Counted from the first letter of the stretch, positions 20,802 through 30,222 are shown. The stretch: DNA of 64,000 nt from Marinomonas sp. UCMA 3892 (GCF_012726345.1 NZ_PTXN01000002.1:1-64000), one strand, 5' to 3'. The notes: generated from the letters alone by a model not told the origin. Translations and numbers: made by a program.

Positions 20802-21908
20802 CTAAGTCAGAGCAACAGTTCCATAACTTGGTTCAGTATGCGAATTATTTAATGCCTCATGTGCATGAGGAATATAGACAATTGCGTCCTCTTTATCGGT
20901 TTTAATCGACTCAGGCGTCTCTCCTTTCCAAGCGATTTTCCGTTCATCACGAGGAGATACGCCGATATGTTTGCGATAGCAGCGACTAAAATGCGGCGTC
21001 GAGATAAAGCCACACGCCATAGAAATTTCCACAATCGACATATTCGATTGTTTTAACAATTTACGCGCCCGCTCAAGTCGTAAGCGCAAATAAAAGCGTG
21101 ATGGTGAGCATTCTAAATGACGATGAAACATACGCTCAATTTGACGACGAGATACGTCAACAAAGGTCGCCAATTCATCCAGTTCAATAGGCTCTTCTAA
21201 GTTGTTTTCCATCAGCTCGATCACATCTACTAGCTTCGGCGTGCACACACCCGCACTGTTAAACTGACGCATTGGCATGCGCTGTTGATCTGACTCGTTA
21301 CGAATACGATCACAGATGAACATATCAGAAATAGCGTTAGATAGTTTTGGACCGTGCTGCTTAGTCATCATGTTTAAAAACATGTCCATCGGAGCACTAC
21401 CACCAGAAGACGTCATACGATCTTTATCGATGGAGAATAGCTTGTTATTACAGTTTACTTTTGGAAAAGCCTCTTGAAGAGCCGTTAAACATTCCCAATG
21501 CACACTACATTGATAACCATTCAACAGACCTGCATAAGCAAGCACATAAGCACCAGTACAAATACCACCAAGCTGAACGCCTTTACGGGATTGTTTCATC
21601 AGCCAAGAAACTTGCTTTGTGGTAAAGGTACGAGTGATATCAACGCCACCGGCGACGATAATCAAGTCAAACTCTCCACTATCTTCCATGGACAAATCTG
21701 GGGTCAAAACTAAACCATCACTGGCAGTGACAGGCTGACCTTTTTCGGAAATCAAATTCCAACTATACAACTCTTCTGCCGACAACTGATTCGCCATACG
21801 CAGCGGTTCTATAGAAGAAGCCAGAGCGATCATCGTAAAATGATCGAGCAATAGAAAACCTACTTTAGTTGTGCTTCTTGCATCAAAAGCTGGGGGGGTA
21901 TTTGCCAT
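20802..21908 (-). CDS. gbdR: GlxA-family AraC-type regulator, GbdR-like
   Basis: A 368-residue regulator with an N-terminal DJ-1/PfpI-like domain (KVGFLLLDHFTMIALASSIEPLRMAN; GGICTGAYVLA near residue 120) and a C-terminal AraC helix-turn-helix. The HTH shows FVDVSRRQIERMFHRHL, RLRLERARKLL and FISTPHFSRCYRKHIGVSP. This architecture and its place next to gbcB/gbcA match GbdR, the glycine-betaine/dimethylglycine-responsive activator of Pseudomonas. I chose the start with GAGG 8 bp upstream. The gene name rests on context as well as domain order. Confidence 0.85.
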   Translation of the reverse strand: MANTPPAFDARSTTKVGFLLLDHFTMIALASSIEPLRMANQLSAEELYSWNLISEKGQPVTASDGLVLTPDLSMEDSGEFDLIIVAGGVDITRTFTTKQVSWLMKQSRKGVQLGGICTGAYVLAYAGLLNGYQCSVHWECLTALQEAFPKVNCNNKLFSIDKDRMTSSGGSAPMDMFLNMMTKQHGPKLSNAISDMFICDRIRNESDQQRMPMRQFNSAGVCTPKLVDVIELMENNLEEPIELDELATFVDVSRRQIERMFHRHLECSPSRFYLRLRLERARKLLKQSNMSIVEISMACGFISTPHFSRCYRKHIGVSPRDERKIAWKGETPESIKTDKEDAIVYIPHAHEALNNSHTEPSYGTVALT

Positions 21909-22173
21909 ATCAATGTCCTCATATATGTGCATCTTTATTACTTAGGCAAGATCCAGACCACTTTGTCTAGATAACCTCAATCAATATCAACAACACATAT
22001 TTTTTTTATTTTTCTAAGGAAACACAAAGTTCTTAATTCACACAGTAAAAGCAAATACACAGAGCTACAGCTTTAAAAATATAGCCCTGTGTTTTTTTAC
22101 TAAAAACGACACTGCGTCATGCACCAATATAGACCATAACCGCCCCTTGAAGGAACACTTTATTTAATGAAAT

Positions 22174-23304
22174 TTAGTACTCAATAACCACATCTGATTT
22201 AGGAACAGTACAACATGAAAGAACATAACCCGCTTCCACATCCTCATCCGTAATACCGCCATTATGGTCCATCTGAGTTTGCCCTTCTTTAACCATAACC
22301 TTACATGTACCACAAATCCCCATACCACAGGCTTTCGGTATCATTAGATCTAGCCTTGCTGCGGCATTGTGCAGTGTTTCACCAGCCACAATCTGAATAC
22401 TTTTACCGCTGTTTACAAACTCAACTCTTAACAAATCTTCTTGGTTAACAGAATCTGCTTCCGCCTGAGCCACTTCTGCTTGTTCAAGCGCATCTTCTAC
22501 CACGCTTGCAGGCGTCGCACCAAAGGATTCTTCATGATAACGACTCATGTCAAAGCCTCTTGACTGAAGAAGACTTTTCACCGCTTTCATATATGGCACA
22601 GGACCACAGCAAAAGATTTCTCGTTCCATAAAATCTGGCGAGATCATATCTAGTTTTGCTTCATCCAAATAGCCACGATAGCCCTGCCAAGGCAAGCCAT
22701 TTTCCATGCGTTCAACAATCAAATACAGACCAAAGTTGTCTAATCGCGCCGCCATATGATCTAGTTCACGGGTATAAATAACGTCTCTTGGCGAACGAGC
22801 ACTGTGTATAAAGGTAACATCGACATCCGCATTAGTATCAAACCACCAACGCGCCATAGACATCACAGGAGTGATACCAACGCCACCAGATAACAACAAC
22901 ACTTTATCAGCAGGAAAATCAATACAGTTAAATTGACCAACTGGACCATGCACTGCTAACTCAGAGCCCGTAGCCATATTATCATGCAACCAGTTTGACA
23001 CTTGACCACCTGGTACACGTTTAACCGTAATAGAAAAACTATACGGTACAGAAGGTGAGCTCGAAATAGTATAAGAGCGCATCACCTGCTTGCCTTCAAT
23101 TTCAAGCTCTAAAGTGACGAACTGTCCCGGTTTAAAGAAGAACATAACCGGTTGCTGCGCCATGAAACAAAATGTTTTCACATCCCACGTTTCATGAATC
23201 ACTTTCACGCAACGAACGTTATGACGTCCGTTTACCCAAGTTTGAGTATTAACCGGCGCTAAGTAATCAGCGTTCACCATATTTGTAGAAGAGGAATTGG
23301 CCAT
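22174..23304 (-). CDS. gbcB: Glycine betaine demethylase reductase subunit GbcB
   Basis: The electron-transfer partner of the Rieske monooxygenase GbcA. The 376 residues comprise an FAD domain (RSYTISSSP), an NAD-binding domain (LLLSGGVGITPVMSMARWW) and a C-terminal plant-type [2Fe-2S] domain. The cluster Cys are in ACGMGICGTC plus a final Cys in GYVLSCCTVP. The start at MANSSS has AAGAG upstream; a longer in-frame extension looks non-coding. It is divergent from gbcA across 280 bp, as in Pseudomonas. Confidence 0.9.
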   Translation of the reverse strand: MANSSSTNMVNADYLAPVNTQTWVNGRHNVRCVKVIHETWDVKTFCFMAQQPVMFFFKPGQFVTLELEIEGKQVMRSYTISSSPSVPYSFSITVKRVPGGQVSNWLHDNMATGSELAVHGPVGQFNCIDFPADKVLLLSGGVGITPVMSMARWWFDTNADVDVTFIHSARSPRDVIYTRELDHMAARLDNFGLYLIVERMENGLPWQGYRGYLDEAKLDMISPDFMEREIFCCGPVPYMKAVKSLLQSRGFDMSRYHEESFGATPASVVEDALEQAEVAQAEADSVNQEDLLRVEFVNSGKSIQIVAGETLHNAAARLDLMIPKACGMGICGTCKVMVKEGQTQMDHNGGITDEDVEAGYVLSCCTVPKSDVVIEY

Positions 23305-23423
23305 ATTTAAATCTCTTATTAAAGTCGAGTACCTATAAAGTAAAATGACACCATTTCGAGCCATTTTGGGTCCAGTTGAACATTGCAAGTTAACTCTGCG
23401 CGACAATTAGTTGCTCGTGGCGG

Positions 23424-23441
23424 TCAAGACCCTATCAAGAC
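23424..23441. promoter_or_regulatory. Candidate AraC-type direct-repeat site between gbcB and gbcA
   Basis: TCAAGAC occurs twice, starts 11 bp apart, in the 280-bp divergent gap. Direct half-sites near one helical turn apart suit an AraC-family activator such as the adjacent GbdR-like protein. The match to the known GbdR consensus was not checked. Confidence 0.25.
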
Positions 23442-23584
23442 TAGGCATTTCATACGATAGCGGGTCGATTTATGTATCAACTCTTGTCGCTAATGGTCAT
23501 TTCATTCCCTATTGATTAAGCGACTATAGCCTCGTAGTCAAAAGACGCATTCCATCACTCTTTTTGTCATTAAGGCCCAGAAAG

Positions 23585-24859
23585 ATGAATCAACACGACC
23601 TACTGAATGTACGCCACGCTTCCTTAGATGAAGCCAAAACAACTATGTCAGATTTGCTAGAAAAACGTCCTAGCAATTATTCACTTGACGCTCAGCTTTA
23701 TAATGACCCACACATGTTCAGAATTGACATGGAAGAAGTCTTTCAAAAAGAATGGCTATTTGTGGGTATGACTAGCGAGATCCCTAAAAAAGGAGACTAT
23801 ATAACCGTCGAAGTTGGCCAAAACCCAGTGCTAATTTTGCGTGACGGTGAAGGCAACGTAAACGCCTTCCACAACACATGTAGACACCGCGGTTCAGTGC
23901 TTTGCACGGAGCACAGAGGCAAGGTTGCCAACCTTGTTTGTCCTTATCACCAATGGACTTACGACCTAAAAGGCAACTTATTGTTTGCTGGAACAGAAAT
24001 GCCCAAAGACTTTGACAACAAGCAACACGGTCTAAAATCGGCATTTTGTAAAACGGGTGGCGGTTTCATCTTTGTTTGCTTAGGCGAAACAGCACCTGAT
24101 GACGGATTTGATGACTTTCTAGTAACACTAGACGAATACATGGAACCCTATGACGTGGAAAACACCAAATTGGCTGTTGAATCCACCATGTACGAACGCG
24201 CTAACTGGAAACTGGTACTAGAAAACAACCGCGAATGTTATCACTGTGCTGGTAGCCACCCTGAGTTACTTCAAACATTACTAGAATGGGACGACACCGA
24301 AGATCCACGCGCACCACAAGATTTCCACGACCACTACAACGCTCAAGCTGCGAAATGGGACGAAGAAGGCATTCCGCATAAGAGCAGAAGTTTTGGTGAA
24401 GTGCAGCGTAACCGAATCGTACGTATGCCACTGAAAAAAGGCACCCAAGTAATGACAATAGATGGATCTTCCGCTTGTTCATTACCGATTGGCCGTATTC
24501 AAAACCGTGAACTAGGCTCTATGCGTATTTTGCATTTGCCAAACTCATGGAACCATATGCAATCCGACCATTTCATCGTATTCCGTGTACTGCCTGTTTC
24601 AGCACAAGAAACGATTGTTACGACCAAATGGTTTGTACACAAAGACGCAGTAGAAGGTATTGACTACGATACTGAAAACCTACGCCGAGTTTGGGATGCT
24701 ACCAACGAACAAGACAAGGTACTCGGCGAACGAAATCAACGAGGAATCAACTCAATTGGCTATCAGCCAGGCCCTTACTCAGAAACCTACGAGTTTGGCG
24801 TTATTAACTTCTTAGAATGGTACTCAAATACCGTTCAAAAGAACCTTAAAGCTAAGTAA
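23585..24859 (+). CDS. gbcA: Glycine betaine demethylase oxygenase subunit GbcA (Rieske)
   Basis: A Rieske non-haem iron monooxygenase that removes one methyl group from glycine betaine, giving dimethylglycine and formaldehyde. The Rieske ligands are C99, H101, C119 and H122 (CRHRG then CPYHQW). The mononuclear iron His pair is in ECYHCAGSHPEL. The 424 residues match GbcA. I used the ATG at 23585; an upstream TTG would add seven residues. Adjacent gbcB and gbdR support the substrate assignment. A UUCG-loop terminator follows. Confidence 0.91.
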   Translation: MNQHDLLNVRHASLDEAKTTMSDLLEKRPSNYSLDAQLYNDPHMFRIDMEEVFQKEWLFVGMTSEIPKKGDYITVEVGQNPVLILRDGEGNVNAFHNTCRHRGSVLCTEHRGKVANLVCPYHQWTYDLKGNLLFAGTEMPKDFDNKQHGLKSAFCKTGGGFIFVCLGETAPDDGFDDFLVTLDEYMEPYDVENTKLAVESTMYERANWKLVLENNRECYHCAGSHPELLQTLLEWDDTEDPRAPQDFHDHYNAQAAKWDEEGIPHKSRSFGEVQRNRIVRMPLKKGTQVMTIDGSSACSLPIGRIQNRELGSMRILHLPNSWNHMQSDHFIVFRVLPVSAQETIVTTKWFVHKDAVEGIDYDTENLRRVWDATNEQDKVLGERNQRGINSIGYQPGPYSETYEFGVINFLEWYSNTVQKNLKAK

Positions 24860-24901
24860 CATAGCTTTAAGTTGCTCAGCAACACAAAACCAAAAAACAC
24901 C

Positions 24902-24928
24902 AAAAGCGAATCTTCGGATTCGCTTTTT
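24902..24928. terminator. UUCG tetraloop terminator
   Basis: The stem aaaagcgaatc/gattcgctttt with loop ttcg is followed by a T-run and has a complementary A-run upstream. It lies between the convergent gbcA and LysR genes and can serve both. Confidence 0.92.
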
Positions 24929-24943
24929 TGCTTTTTGTAAGTG

Positions 24944-25849
24944 TCATTCTGAAAACAATTCAAAGATCAGGTTACGAAACCAAATGTTGCCTGTATCTTG
25001 GTGATAGCGTCGATGCCAAAACATATTGATCTGTGCTGGAGGAATATCGACAGGGTGCGGCTTAACGATCAACCCAAGATTTTCAGCTGTCTGTAAGGCA
25101 AGCTTCTCGGTCACTGTAGCAATTAGATCTGTTTTCGCAACAATGTACGGAGCAGAAATAAAGTGCGGCAACTTCAATTTACTGACTCGTAAAATACCAC
25201 TTTTAGCCAATAACTTTTCTACTCGCCCATGTCCTGTATCTTGAGCTTCTATAATAATATGCTCCGATTCAGAAAAACTATCTAAAGTAAGAGCCTCTTC
25301 TGCGTAAGGATGCCCTTTACGCATCAAACAAACATAATCTTGATCGAATAATCGACGTTGATAAAAACCTGCTTCTAACTGAGGCAAAAGCCCTATCGCA
25401 AGATCCACACTCCCTGTTTCTAATTCCTCTTTAAGTGATTGCCCTTGATCTCTTACGGTACTAACCGAAATATTAGGTGCATGCTCAGCAAGGTACGCCA
25501 TCAATCGTGGCAACATATAAATCTCGCCTAAATCCGTCATATTAATGCAAAAGGATCGATCACTCGAAAGCGGATCAAAACGTTCCTGATAATTTAAGCC
25601 GTCTTGTAATGTGCTTAACGCATAGCCAACAGACTCCGCAATACTGTCGGCAAATGGTGTGGGCCTCATGCCACGTGCCGTTCGTTCAAACAGTTCATCA
25701 TTTAACGCCAACCTTAATCTGGCTAGGGCGTTACTTACAGCAGGCTGAGTTAATCCAAGCTGCTCTGCCACTAGCCCAGTCTTACGTTCTCGATACATTA
25801 GTTGAAAAACAACCAACAGGTTTAAATCAATATCTTGTAGGCGAATCAT
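24944..25849 (-). CDS. nagR: LysR-family regulator, NahR/NagR-like
   Basis: A 301-residue LysR protein. The N-terminal HTH shows LDLNLLVVF-like DIDLNLLVVF and LGLTQPAVSNALARLR. The effector domain carries FDPLSSDRSFCINMTDLGEIYMLPRLM, GSVDLAIGLLPQLEAGFYQRRL and INMFWHRRYHQDTGNIWFR, which I recognise as close to NahR/NagR, the salicylate-responsive activators of naphthalene operons. It is divergent from a nagAa-G-H-Ab-like operon. The start at MIRLQD has GAGA 8 bp upstream. Inference: salicylate or a close analogue is the inducer. Confidence 0.87.
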   Translation of the reverse strand: MIRLQDIDLNLLVVFQLMYRERKTGLVAEQLGLTQPAVSNALARLRLALNDELFERTARGMRPTPFADSIAESVGYALSTLQDGLNYQERFDPLSSDRSFCINMTDLGEIYMLPRLMAYLAEHAPNISVSTVRDQGQSLKEELETGSVDLAIGLLPQLEAGFYQRRLFDQDYVCLMRKGHPYAEEALTLDSFSESEHIIIEAQDTGHGRVEKLLAKSGILRVSKLKLPHFISAPYIVAKTDLIATVTEKLALQTAENLGLIVKPHPVDIPPAQINMFWHRRYHQDTGNIWFRNLIFELFSE

Positions 25850-25858
25850 GTTAGAGAT

Positions 25859-25873
25859 CTCACTGTCGTGAAT
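25859..25873. promoter_or_regulatory. Candidate NahR-type operator
   Basis: On the minus strand this reads ATTCACGACAGTGAG, with a TCAC-N4-GTGA dyad. It agrees at about 10 of 13 defined positions with the published NahR consensus ATTCACGCTN2TGAT, as I remember it. It lies just upstream of the LysR gene and about 105 bp before the reductase start. With the TATAGT at 25919 as -10, the site would centre near -65, the usual LysR position. Confidence 0.5.
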
Positions 25874-25918
25874 ATGCATTATTAGGATTATTTTATATCT
25901 GAATATCTCTACAACTTC

Positions 25919-25924
25919 TATAGT
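25919..25924 (+). promoter_or_regulatory. Candidate -10 box of the salicylate operon
   Basis: TATAGT lies about 55 bp before the reductase start codon. No good -35 box is seen at 17 bp spacing, as expected of an activator-dependent promoter. Confidence 0.3.
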
Positions 25925-25978
25925 CCGTTTATGCAAAAGCATCGCACATAAATCAAATAATAATAAGTAAGAGCAAAG

Positions 25979-26965
25979 ATGGAAATTTTAATTAAGCCTA
26001 CCAATAAAACGATAACAGCTACTCAAGGCAGCACCTTACTAGAAGCGTTTTTGGAAAATCAGATTCCTATTTCCTATAGTTGCTTATCTGGCCGTTGCGG
26101 TACCTGCCGCTGCAAAGTAATTGAAGGTACTGTAAGCGGACCATCCGCTGCAGAAGGCCGTTTGGCCCAACATGGTCAATTTGTTTTAGCCTGCCAAAGC
26201 CGTATTGAAACCGATTCAATCATTGAAATACCTGAACCAGATGAAATCATTACGCACCCAACCAAAACAGTAAAAGCCCAAATTGTTGCTTACGATGTGT
26301 TATCCAATGACGTTCGCAGCCTTAAGCTCAAAATCAACAAAGGCTTCGAGTATTCTCCAGGACAATTTGCTAACCTCACTTTCTGGCGTGAAGACGGAAC
26401 CCGCTCTTACTCAATGGCAGGGGTAACAGAAGACGATTTGCTAGAATTCCATATACGCCTTATTCCCAATGGCCGAGTCACATCAAAACTAGATGAACAC
26501 ATCGAAATTGGCGCATCGATCAAACTCAATGGTCCTCTTGGCGCCTCTTACCTAAGACGTAAAAATAACGACCCTATACTGTGTGTCGCAACTGGAACAG
26601 GGCTTGCTCCCATTCTTTCAATTGTTCGTGGTGCATTAGAGTCTGGTATGAAAAACGACATTCATTTGGTATTTGGAGCCCGCACCGAAGAAGATTTATA
26701 CGGCTTGGGTTATTTGGATCACTTGGCGACTGAGTACACAAATTTCCAATACCTAATCGCTTTAGATCATGCCAACCCCAATAGCACCTCTTTCCGTGGC
26801 TTGGTAACTGATGCCATCGCAGCCCATTTTCCCGAACTTAAAAACTGGCGAATTTATTTAGCCGGCGCTCCCGCTATGGTAGAAGCTGCGTCCTTAGCGT
26901 GTACTAAGCGCGGTGCAGACATCGAGCGGATATACGCCGATGCATTTTATCCGAGTGGGGTATAA
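25979..26965 (+). CDS. nagAa: Ferredoxin reductase component of ring-hydroxylating oxygenase (NagAa-like)
   Basis: It passes electrons from NAD(P)H to the Rieske ferredoxin. The 328 residues begin with a plant-type [2Fe-2S] domain (SCLSGRCGTCRCKV, with the fourth Cys in FVLACQSR). An FAD domain (RSYSMAG) and an NAD-binding domain (CVATGTGLAPILSIVRGAL) follow. The order matches NahAa/NagAa reductases. It is the first gene of the operon and is divergent from the NahR-like gene. The nag name is by analogy with the naphthalene/salicylate system, not N-acetylglucosamine. Confidence 0.85.
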   Translation: MEILIKPTNKTITATQGSTLLEAFLENQIPISYSCLSGRCGTCRCKVIEGTVSGPSAAEGRLAQHGQFVLACQSRIETDSIIEIPEPDEIITHPTKTVKAQIVAYDVLSNDVRSLKLKINKGFEYSPGQFANLTFWREDGTRSYSMAGVTEDDLLEFHIRLIPNGRVTSKLDEHIEIGASIKLNGPLGASYLRRKNNDPILCVATGTGLAPILSIVRGALESGMKNDIHLVFGARTEEDLYGLGYLDHLATEYTNFQYLIALDHANPNSTSFRGLVTDAIAAHFPELKNWRIYLAGAPAMVEAASLACTKRGADIERIYADAFYPSGV

Positions 26966-27072
26966 GCCAGTATTTCTAATTTTTGAATCCAAATAATGCC
27001 TTTAAAGAAAACCAGTCATTTCTTTAAAGGACAAAATCCAACCCACAATAAAGACAAAAAAGGGTGAACAAA

Positions 27073-28329
27073 ATGAGTCAGGAAAATCGCATTCCAATGA
27101 CGCCAATTTGGAACCATGAAGACACGAGTCGAATTCCATTTTGGGCTTACACAAACGAAGACATACACAAGCAAGAACTTGAAAAGTTCTTCTACAAGAA
27201 TCATTGGTGCTATGTAGGATTAGAAGCAGAAATTCCACAACCAGGCGATTTCAAACTCACCGTGATTGGTGAACGCTCTGTCATTATGGTACGCCATGAA
27301 GATAACAGCATTTATGTAGTAGAAAACGTCTGCGCCCACCGCGGCATGCGTTTTTGCCGTGAAAAGCATGGCAACACTAAAAGCTTCACCTGCCCCTATC
27401 ATCAGTGGAATTACGACCTAGAAGGCAATCTTCAAGGTGTTCCTTTTCGTCGCGGCGTCAAGCAAGACGGCAAAGTAAAAGGCGGCATGTCAAAAGACTT
27501 TAAAACCTCCGATCACGGGCTAACCAAATTATTAGTAGCAGAACGTGGTGGTGTGGTATTCGCCAGTTTTGATCATGATGTGGAATCTTTCGAAAGCTTC
27601 CTCGGCCCTACTATGTTGTCTTATTTTGACCGCATGTTTAATGGTCGAAAACTCACTTTATTGGGTTACAACAAACAACGCATTCCAGGTAACTGGAAAC
27701 TCATGCAAGAAAACATCAAAGATCCTTATCATCCTGGCTTATTGCACACTTGGTTTGTCACTTTTGGCTTATGGCGTGCAGATAATCGCTCAGAACTCAA
27801 AATGGATGAACATTTTCGTCATGCAGCAATGATTTCAACTCGTGGTTCTGGCGGTAAAGATAGCCAAACTACCAATGTATCAAGCTTTAAAGAATCCATG
27901 CAACTCAATGATCCGAGCTTCCTGGATGTTGAGGTAGAACCATGGTGGGACGGCCCTACAGCAGTAATGATGACCCTATTCCCTAGTGTCATTCTGCAAC
28001 AACAAGTTAATAGTGTCAGTACTCGCCACATTCAGCCCAATGGCCATGGCTCGTTCGATTTTGTCTGGACGCATTTCGGTTATGAAGACGACACTCCAGA
28101 AATGACAGAACGCCGTTTACGTCAAGCTAATTTATTTGGCCCGGCAGGTTTTGTTTCGGCCGATGACGGTGAGGTTATTGAATTTTCCCAGCAGGGCTTT
28201 GAACAAAAACCCTTCCATAGGTCACTTGCAGAACTTGGCGGTAAAGACATAGAAGAAACCGATCACATGGTTTCTGAAACCTTAATCCGAGGCATGTATG
28301 CCTACTGGCGCAAAGTGATGGGAGTATAG
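27073..28329 (+). CDS. nagG: Salicylate 5-hydroxylase-like large oxygenase subunit (NagG)
   Basis: A Rieske non-haem iron oxygenase alpha subunit predicted to hydroxylate salicylate to gentisate. Rieske ligands are C87, H89, C107 and H110; the catalytic site shows D217, H220 and H225 (KDPYHPGLLH). Long stretches such as HWCYVGLEAEIP, GERSVIMV, LLHTWFVTFGLWRADN and SVSTRHIQPNGH closely match NagG as I recall it. I used the ATG at 27073, six bases after AGGGTGA; an upstream GTG is possible. Partners nagAa, nagH and nagAb are adjacent. Anthranilate or another hydroxybenzoate is a less likely substrate. Confidence 0.87.
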   Translation: MSQENRIPMTPIWNHEDTSRIPFWAYTNEDIHKQELEKFFYKNHWCYVGLEAEIPQPGDFKLTVIGERSVIMVRHEDNSIYVVENVCAHRGMRFCREKHGNTKSFTCPYHQWNYDLEGNLQGVPFRRGVKQDGKVKGGMSKDFKTSDHGLTKLLVAERGGVVFASFDHDVESFESFLGPTMLSYFDRMFNGRKLTLLGYNKQRIPGNWKLMQENIKDPYHPGLLHTWFVTFGLWRADNRSELKMDEHFRHAAMISTRGSGGKDSQTTNVSSFKESMQLNDPSFLDVEVEPWWDGPTAVMMTLFPSVILQQQVNSVSTRHIQPNGHGSFDFVWTHFGYEDDTPEMTERRLRQANLFGPAGFVSADDGEVIEFSQQGFEQKPFHRSLAELGGKDIEETDHMVSETLIRGMYAYWRKVMGV

Positions 28330-28331
28330 CC

Positions 28332-28820
28332 ATGAAAACACCCCTAATAACAACTGAAAACTATCTAAAGCTGACTCAGTTCTACCAAACCTACGCTGCC
28401 GTAGTAGATCAAGCTAATTGGACGGCATGGCTCGATATGTTCGTAGAGGATTGTGTCTACAAGGTTCAAGCGCGTGAAAACTATGACAGAAACTTGCCAA
28501 TGGCAGCGCTTTCGCTAACCAGTAAAGGCATGTTGAAAGACCGTATTTATGGCATCACAGAAACAATATTTCACGACCCTTACCATCAATTACATATGGT
28601 GTCATCACCATTAATTCTCAGTGAATCTGATCAGGGTGTTATTGAATCACAAGCAAATTACACCGTTTTCCGAACCAAAAATGATGGTATTGCAGAAATC
28701 TATAACGTAGGTCGTTATCTCGATCGCTTGCGGATAACAGATGATGGTATTCAGATTGAATCTCGCCTCTGTATTTTTGATAACGAGATGATCCTCAACT
28801 CGTTAATTTACCCCATCTAA
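28332..28820 (+). CDS. nagH: Salicylate 5-hydroxylase-like small oxygenase subunit (NagH)
   Basis: The beta subunit of a ring-hydroxylating oxygenase, a structural partner of the alpha subunit with a cystatin/NTF2-like fold. The 162 residues show the family pattern: ANWTAWLDMFVEDCVYKVQARENYD, GMLKDRIYGITETIFHDPYHQLHMV, and the closing CIFDNEMILNSLIYPI. It starts 2 bp after the large subunit stop with GGAG upstream, so the two are translated together. Confidence 0.87.
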   Translation: MKTPLITTENYLKLTQFYQTYAAVVDQANWTAWLDMFVEDCVYKVQARENYDRNLPMAALSLTSKGMLKDRIYGITETIFHDPYHQLHMVSSPLILSESDQGVIESQANYTVFRTKNDGIAEIYNVGRYLDRLRITDDGIQIESRLCIFDNEMILNSLIYPI

Positions 28821-28855
28821 CCCACTGAAAAACATAAGGATAAGTCGAGGTCCCT

Positions 28856-29170
28856 ATGAGCGAAAATTGGATAAACACGATCAGTATTAACGATATTCCC
28901 GAAGATGACGTTATTGGTGTCACTGTAAATGGCCACCAGATAGCACTTTATAAAGTAGAAGATGAAATCTTCGCTACAGACAATATCTGCACACATGGGC
29001 ATGCCTTGTTAAGCGATGGTTTCTTGGAAGATGGGGAAATTGAATGCCCTCTCCATCAAGGACGGTTCTGTATAAAAAGCGGTAAAGCCATGAGCGAACC
29101 GCTAACAGAAGACATAAAAACCTATGTAACTCGAACGGAAAACGGGCAGGTTTTCCTAAGATTTAGTTAA
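28856..29170 (+). CDS. nagAb: Rieske-type ferredoxin component (NagAb-like)
   Basis: A 104-residue soluble electron carrier between reductase and oxygenase. The Rieske ligands are in CTHGHALLSDGFL and CPLHQGRF, spaced as in bacterial biphenyl/naphthalene ferredoxins. It follows the small oxygenase subunit by 35 bp with AGG upstream. It completes the nagAa-G-H-Ab order known for the salicylate 5-hydroxylase of the naphthalene pathway. Confidence 0.88.
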   Translation: MSENWINTISINDIPEDDVIGVTVNGHQIALYKVEDEIFATDNICTHGHALLSDGFLEDGEIECPLHQGRFCIKSGKAMSEPLTEDIKTYVTRTENGQVFLRFS

Positions 29171-29259
29171 CGATATTCACTGTCTGATGTTTATAACATC
29201 TGCTGTGATATCACTGGCAAACCAGCAAACAATAAATATAAATAATCTGGAGAGAAACA

Positions 29260-30222
29260 ATGAAAAAATCACTATTAGCAGTTCTTACGACTTGCTCAAT
29301 CACGCTGCTATCAACCAATACCTCTGCACAAATTTTGTCTATTGCGTCACCACCACAAGGTTCTGTTTGGAACACGATGAGTAATGGCATAGCCAATGTA
29401 GGCAGATCCAAAGAAAACATTAATTTAGTAGTTCAGCCTTATAGCGGCAACCGCGCCATGATGGATGCGGTAAACCAAGGCTTAGCAGAGTTTGCCATTA
29501 ATGATGTAAACGATGCCATAGTGGCGGTCCAAGGAGAAGCAGATTACAAAGGTAAAAAACGCGATCATTTAAGAATTGCCTTACGAATCAGCCCTCAACC
29601 TATTGGTATTTTTGTTCGTAAAGACGCGGGCATAAATACGATTGCAGATTTAAAAGATAAACGCGTTGCATCAGGTTGGAATGCTTTTCCAATTGGTCGT
29701 CCACACATGGAAGCCATGTTGGCAACAGGCGGCTTAACTTGGGACGATGTTCAACAAGTTCCTGTTCCTGACTTAATTCGCGCTGCAGATAATCTTTCAG
29801 CCAATCGTTTAGACGCTACTTATTTTGCTGTAGGTGGTCCCAAAGTGGCGGAAGTTGATGCGTCTGTTGGTGGCGTCACCTTTCTTCCTGTAAACGCGGA
29901 TCAAGCTGCGCTCGACGCAGTACTAAAAATACGCCCTGCTTTTTATTTTTCAGAAATTAAACCTGCACCACATCTAGTTGGCATCGACAAAACCATAAAC
30001 ATGCTGACATGGGATAACGTCTTAGTCGTCAATGACAAAGTCTCTGATGAGCAAGTCTACCAAATGGTAAAAGCCATTTTGGAAAACAAAGACGCCTTGG
30101 TACAGCTTTACCCAGGCTTTAAAACATTAGCTATTAATACACCAAACAAAAACTATCCCGGAATTCAATACCACCCAGGTGCGATTCGTTACTTCAAAGA
30201 AAAAGGCCTTTGGCAGGAGTAA
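29260..30222 (+). CDS. TAXI-family TRAP transporter solute-binding protein
   Basis: A periplasmic binding protein of 320 residues. A signal peptide of about 23 residues (KKSLLAVLTTCSITLLS..SAQ) is followed by the TAXI pattern PPQGSVWNTMSNGIANV and a C-terminal YHPGAIRYFKEKGLW. It sits between the hydroxylase genes and the ring-cleavage genes, directly before the fused permease. Inference: it captures the aromatic acid degraded by this operon, though TAXI proteins are better known for glutamate or small organic acids. Confidence 0.88.
   Translation: MKKSLLAVLTTCSITLLSTNTSAQILSIASPPQGSVWNTMSNGIANVGRSKENINLVVQPYSGNRAMMDAVNQGLAEFAINDVNDAIVAVQGEADYKGKKRDHLRIALRISPQPIGIFVRKDAGINTIADLKDKRVASGWNAFPIGRPHMEAMLATGGLTWDDVQQVPVPDLIRAADNLSANRLDATYFAVGGPKVAEVDASVGGVTFLPVNADQAALDAVLKIRPAFYFSEIKPAPHLVGIDKTINMLTWDNVLVVNDKVSDEQVYQMVKAILENKDALVQLYPGFKTLAINTPNKNYPGIQYHPGAIRYFKEKGLWQE

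Noticed and set aside
23564..23584. TTG start of gbcA seven codons upstream
   Set aside because: The ATG at 23585 fits the family N-terminus, and ATG is far more common.
27545..27832. Alternative frame inside the NagG-like gene
   Set aside because: It is a frame overlap without an SD; the Rieske oxygenase frame is continuous through it.
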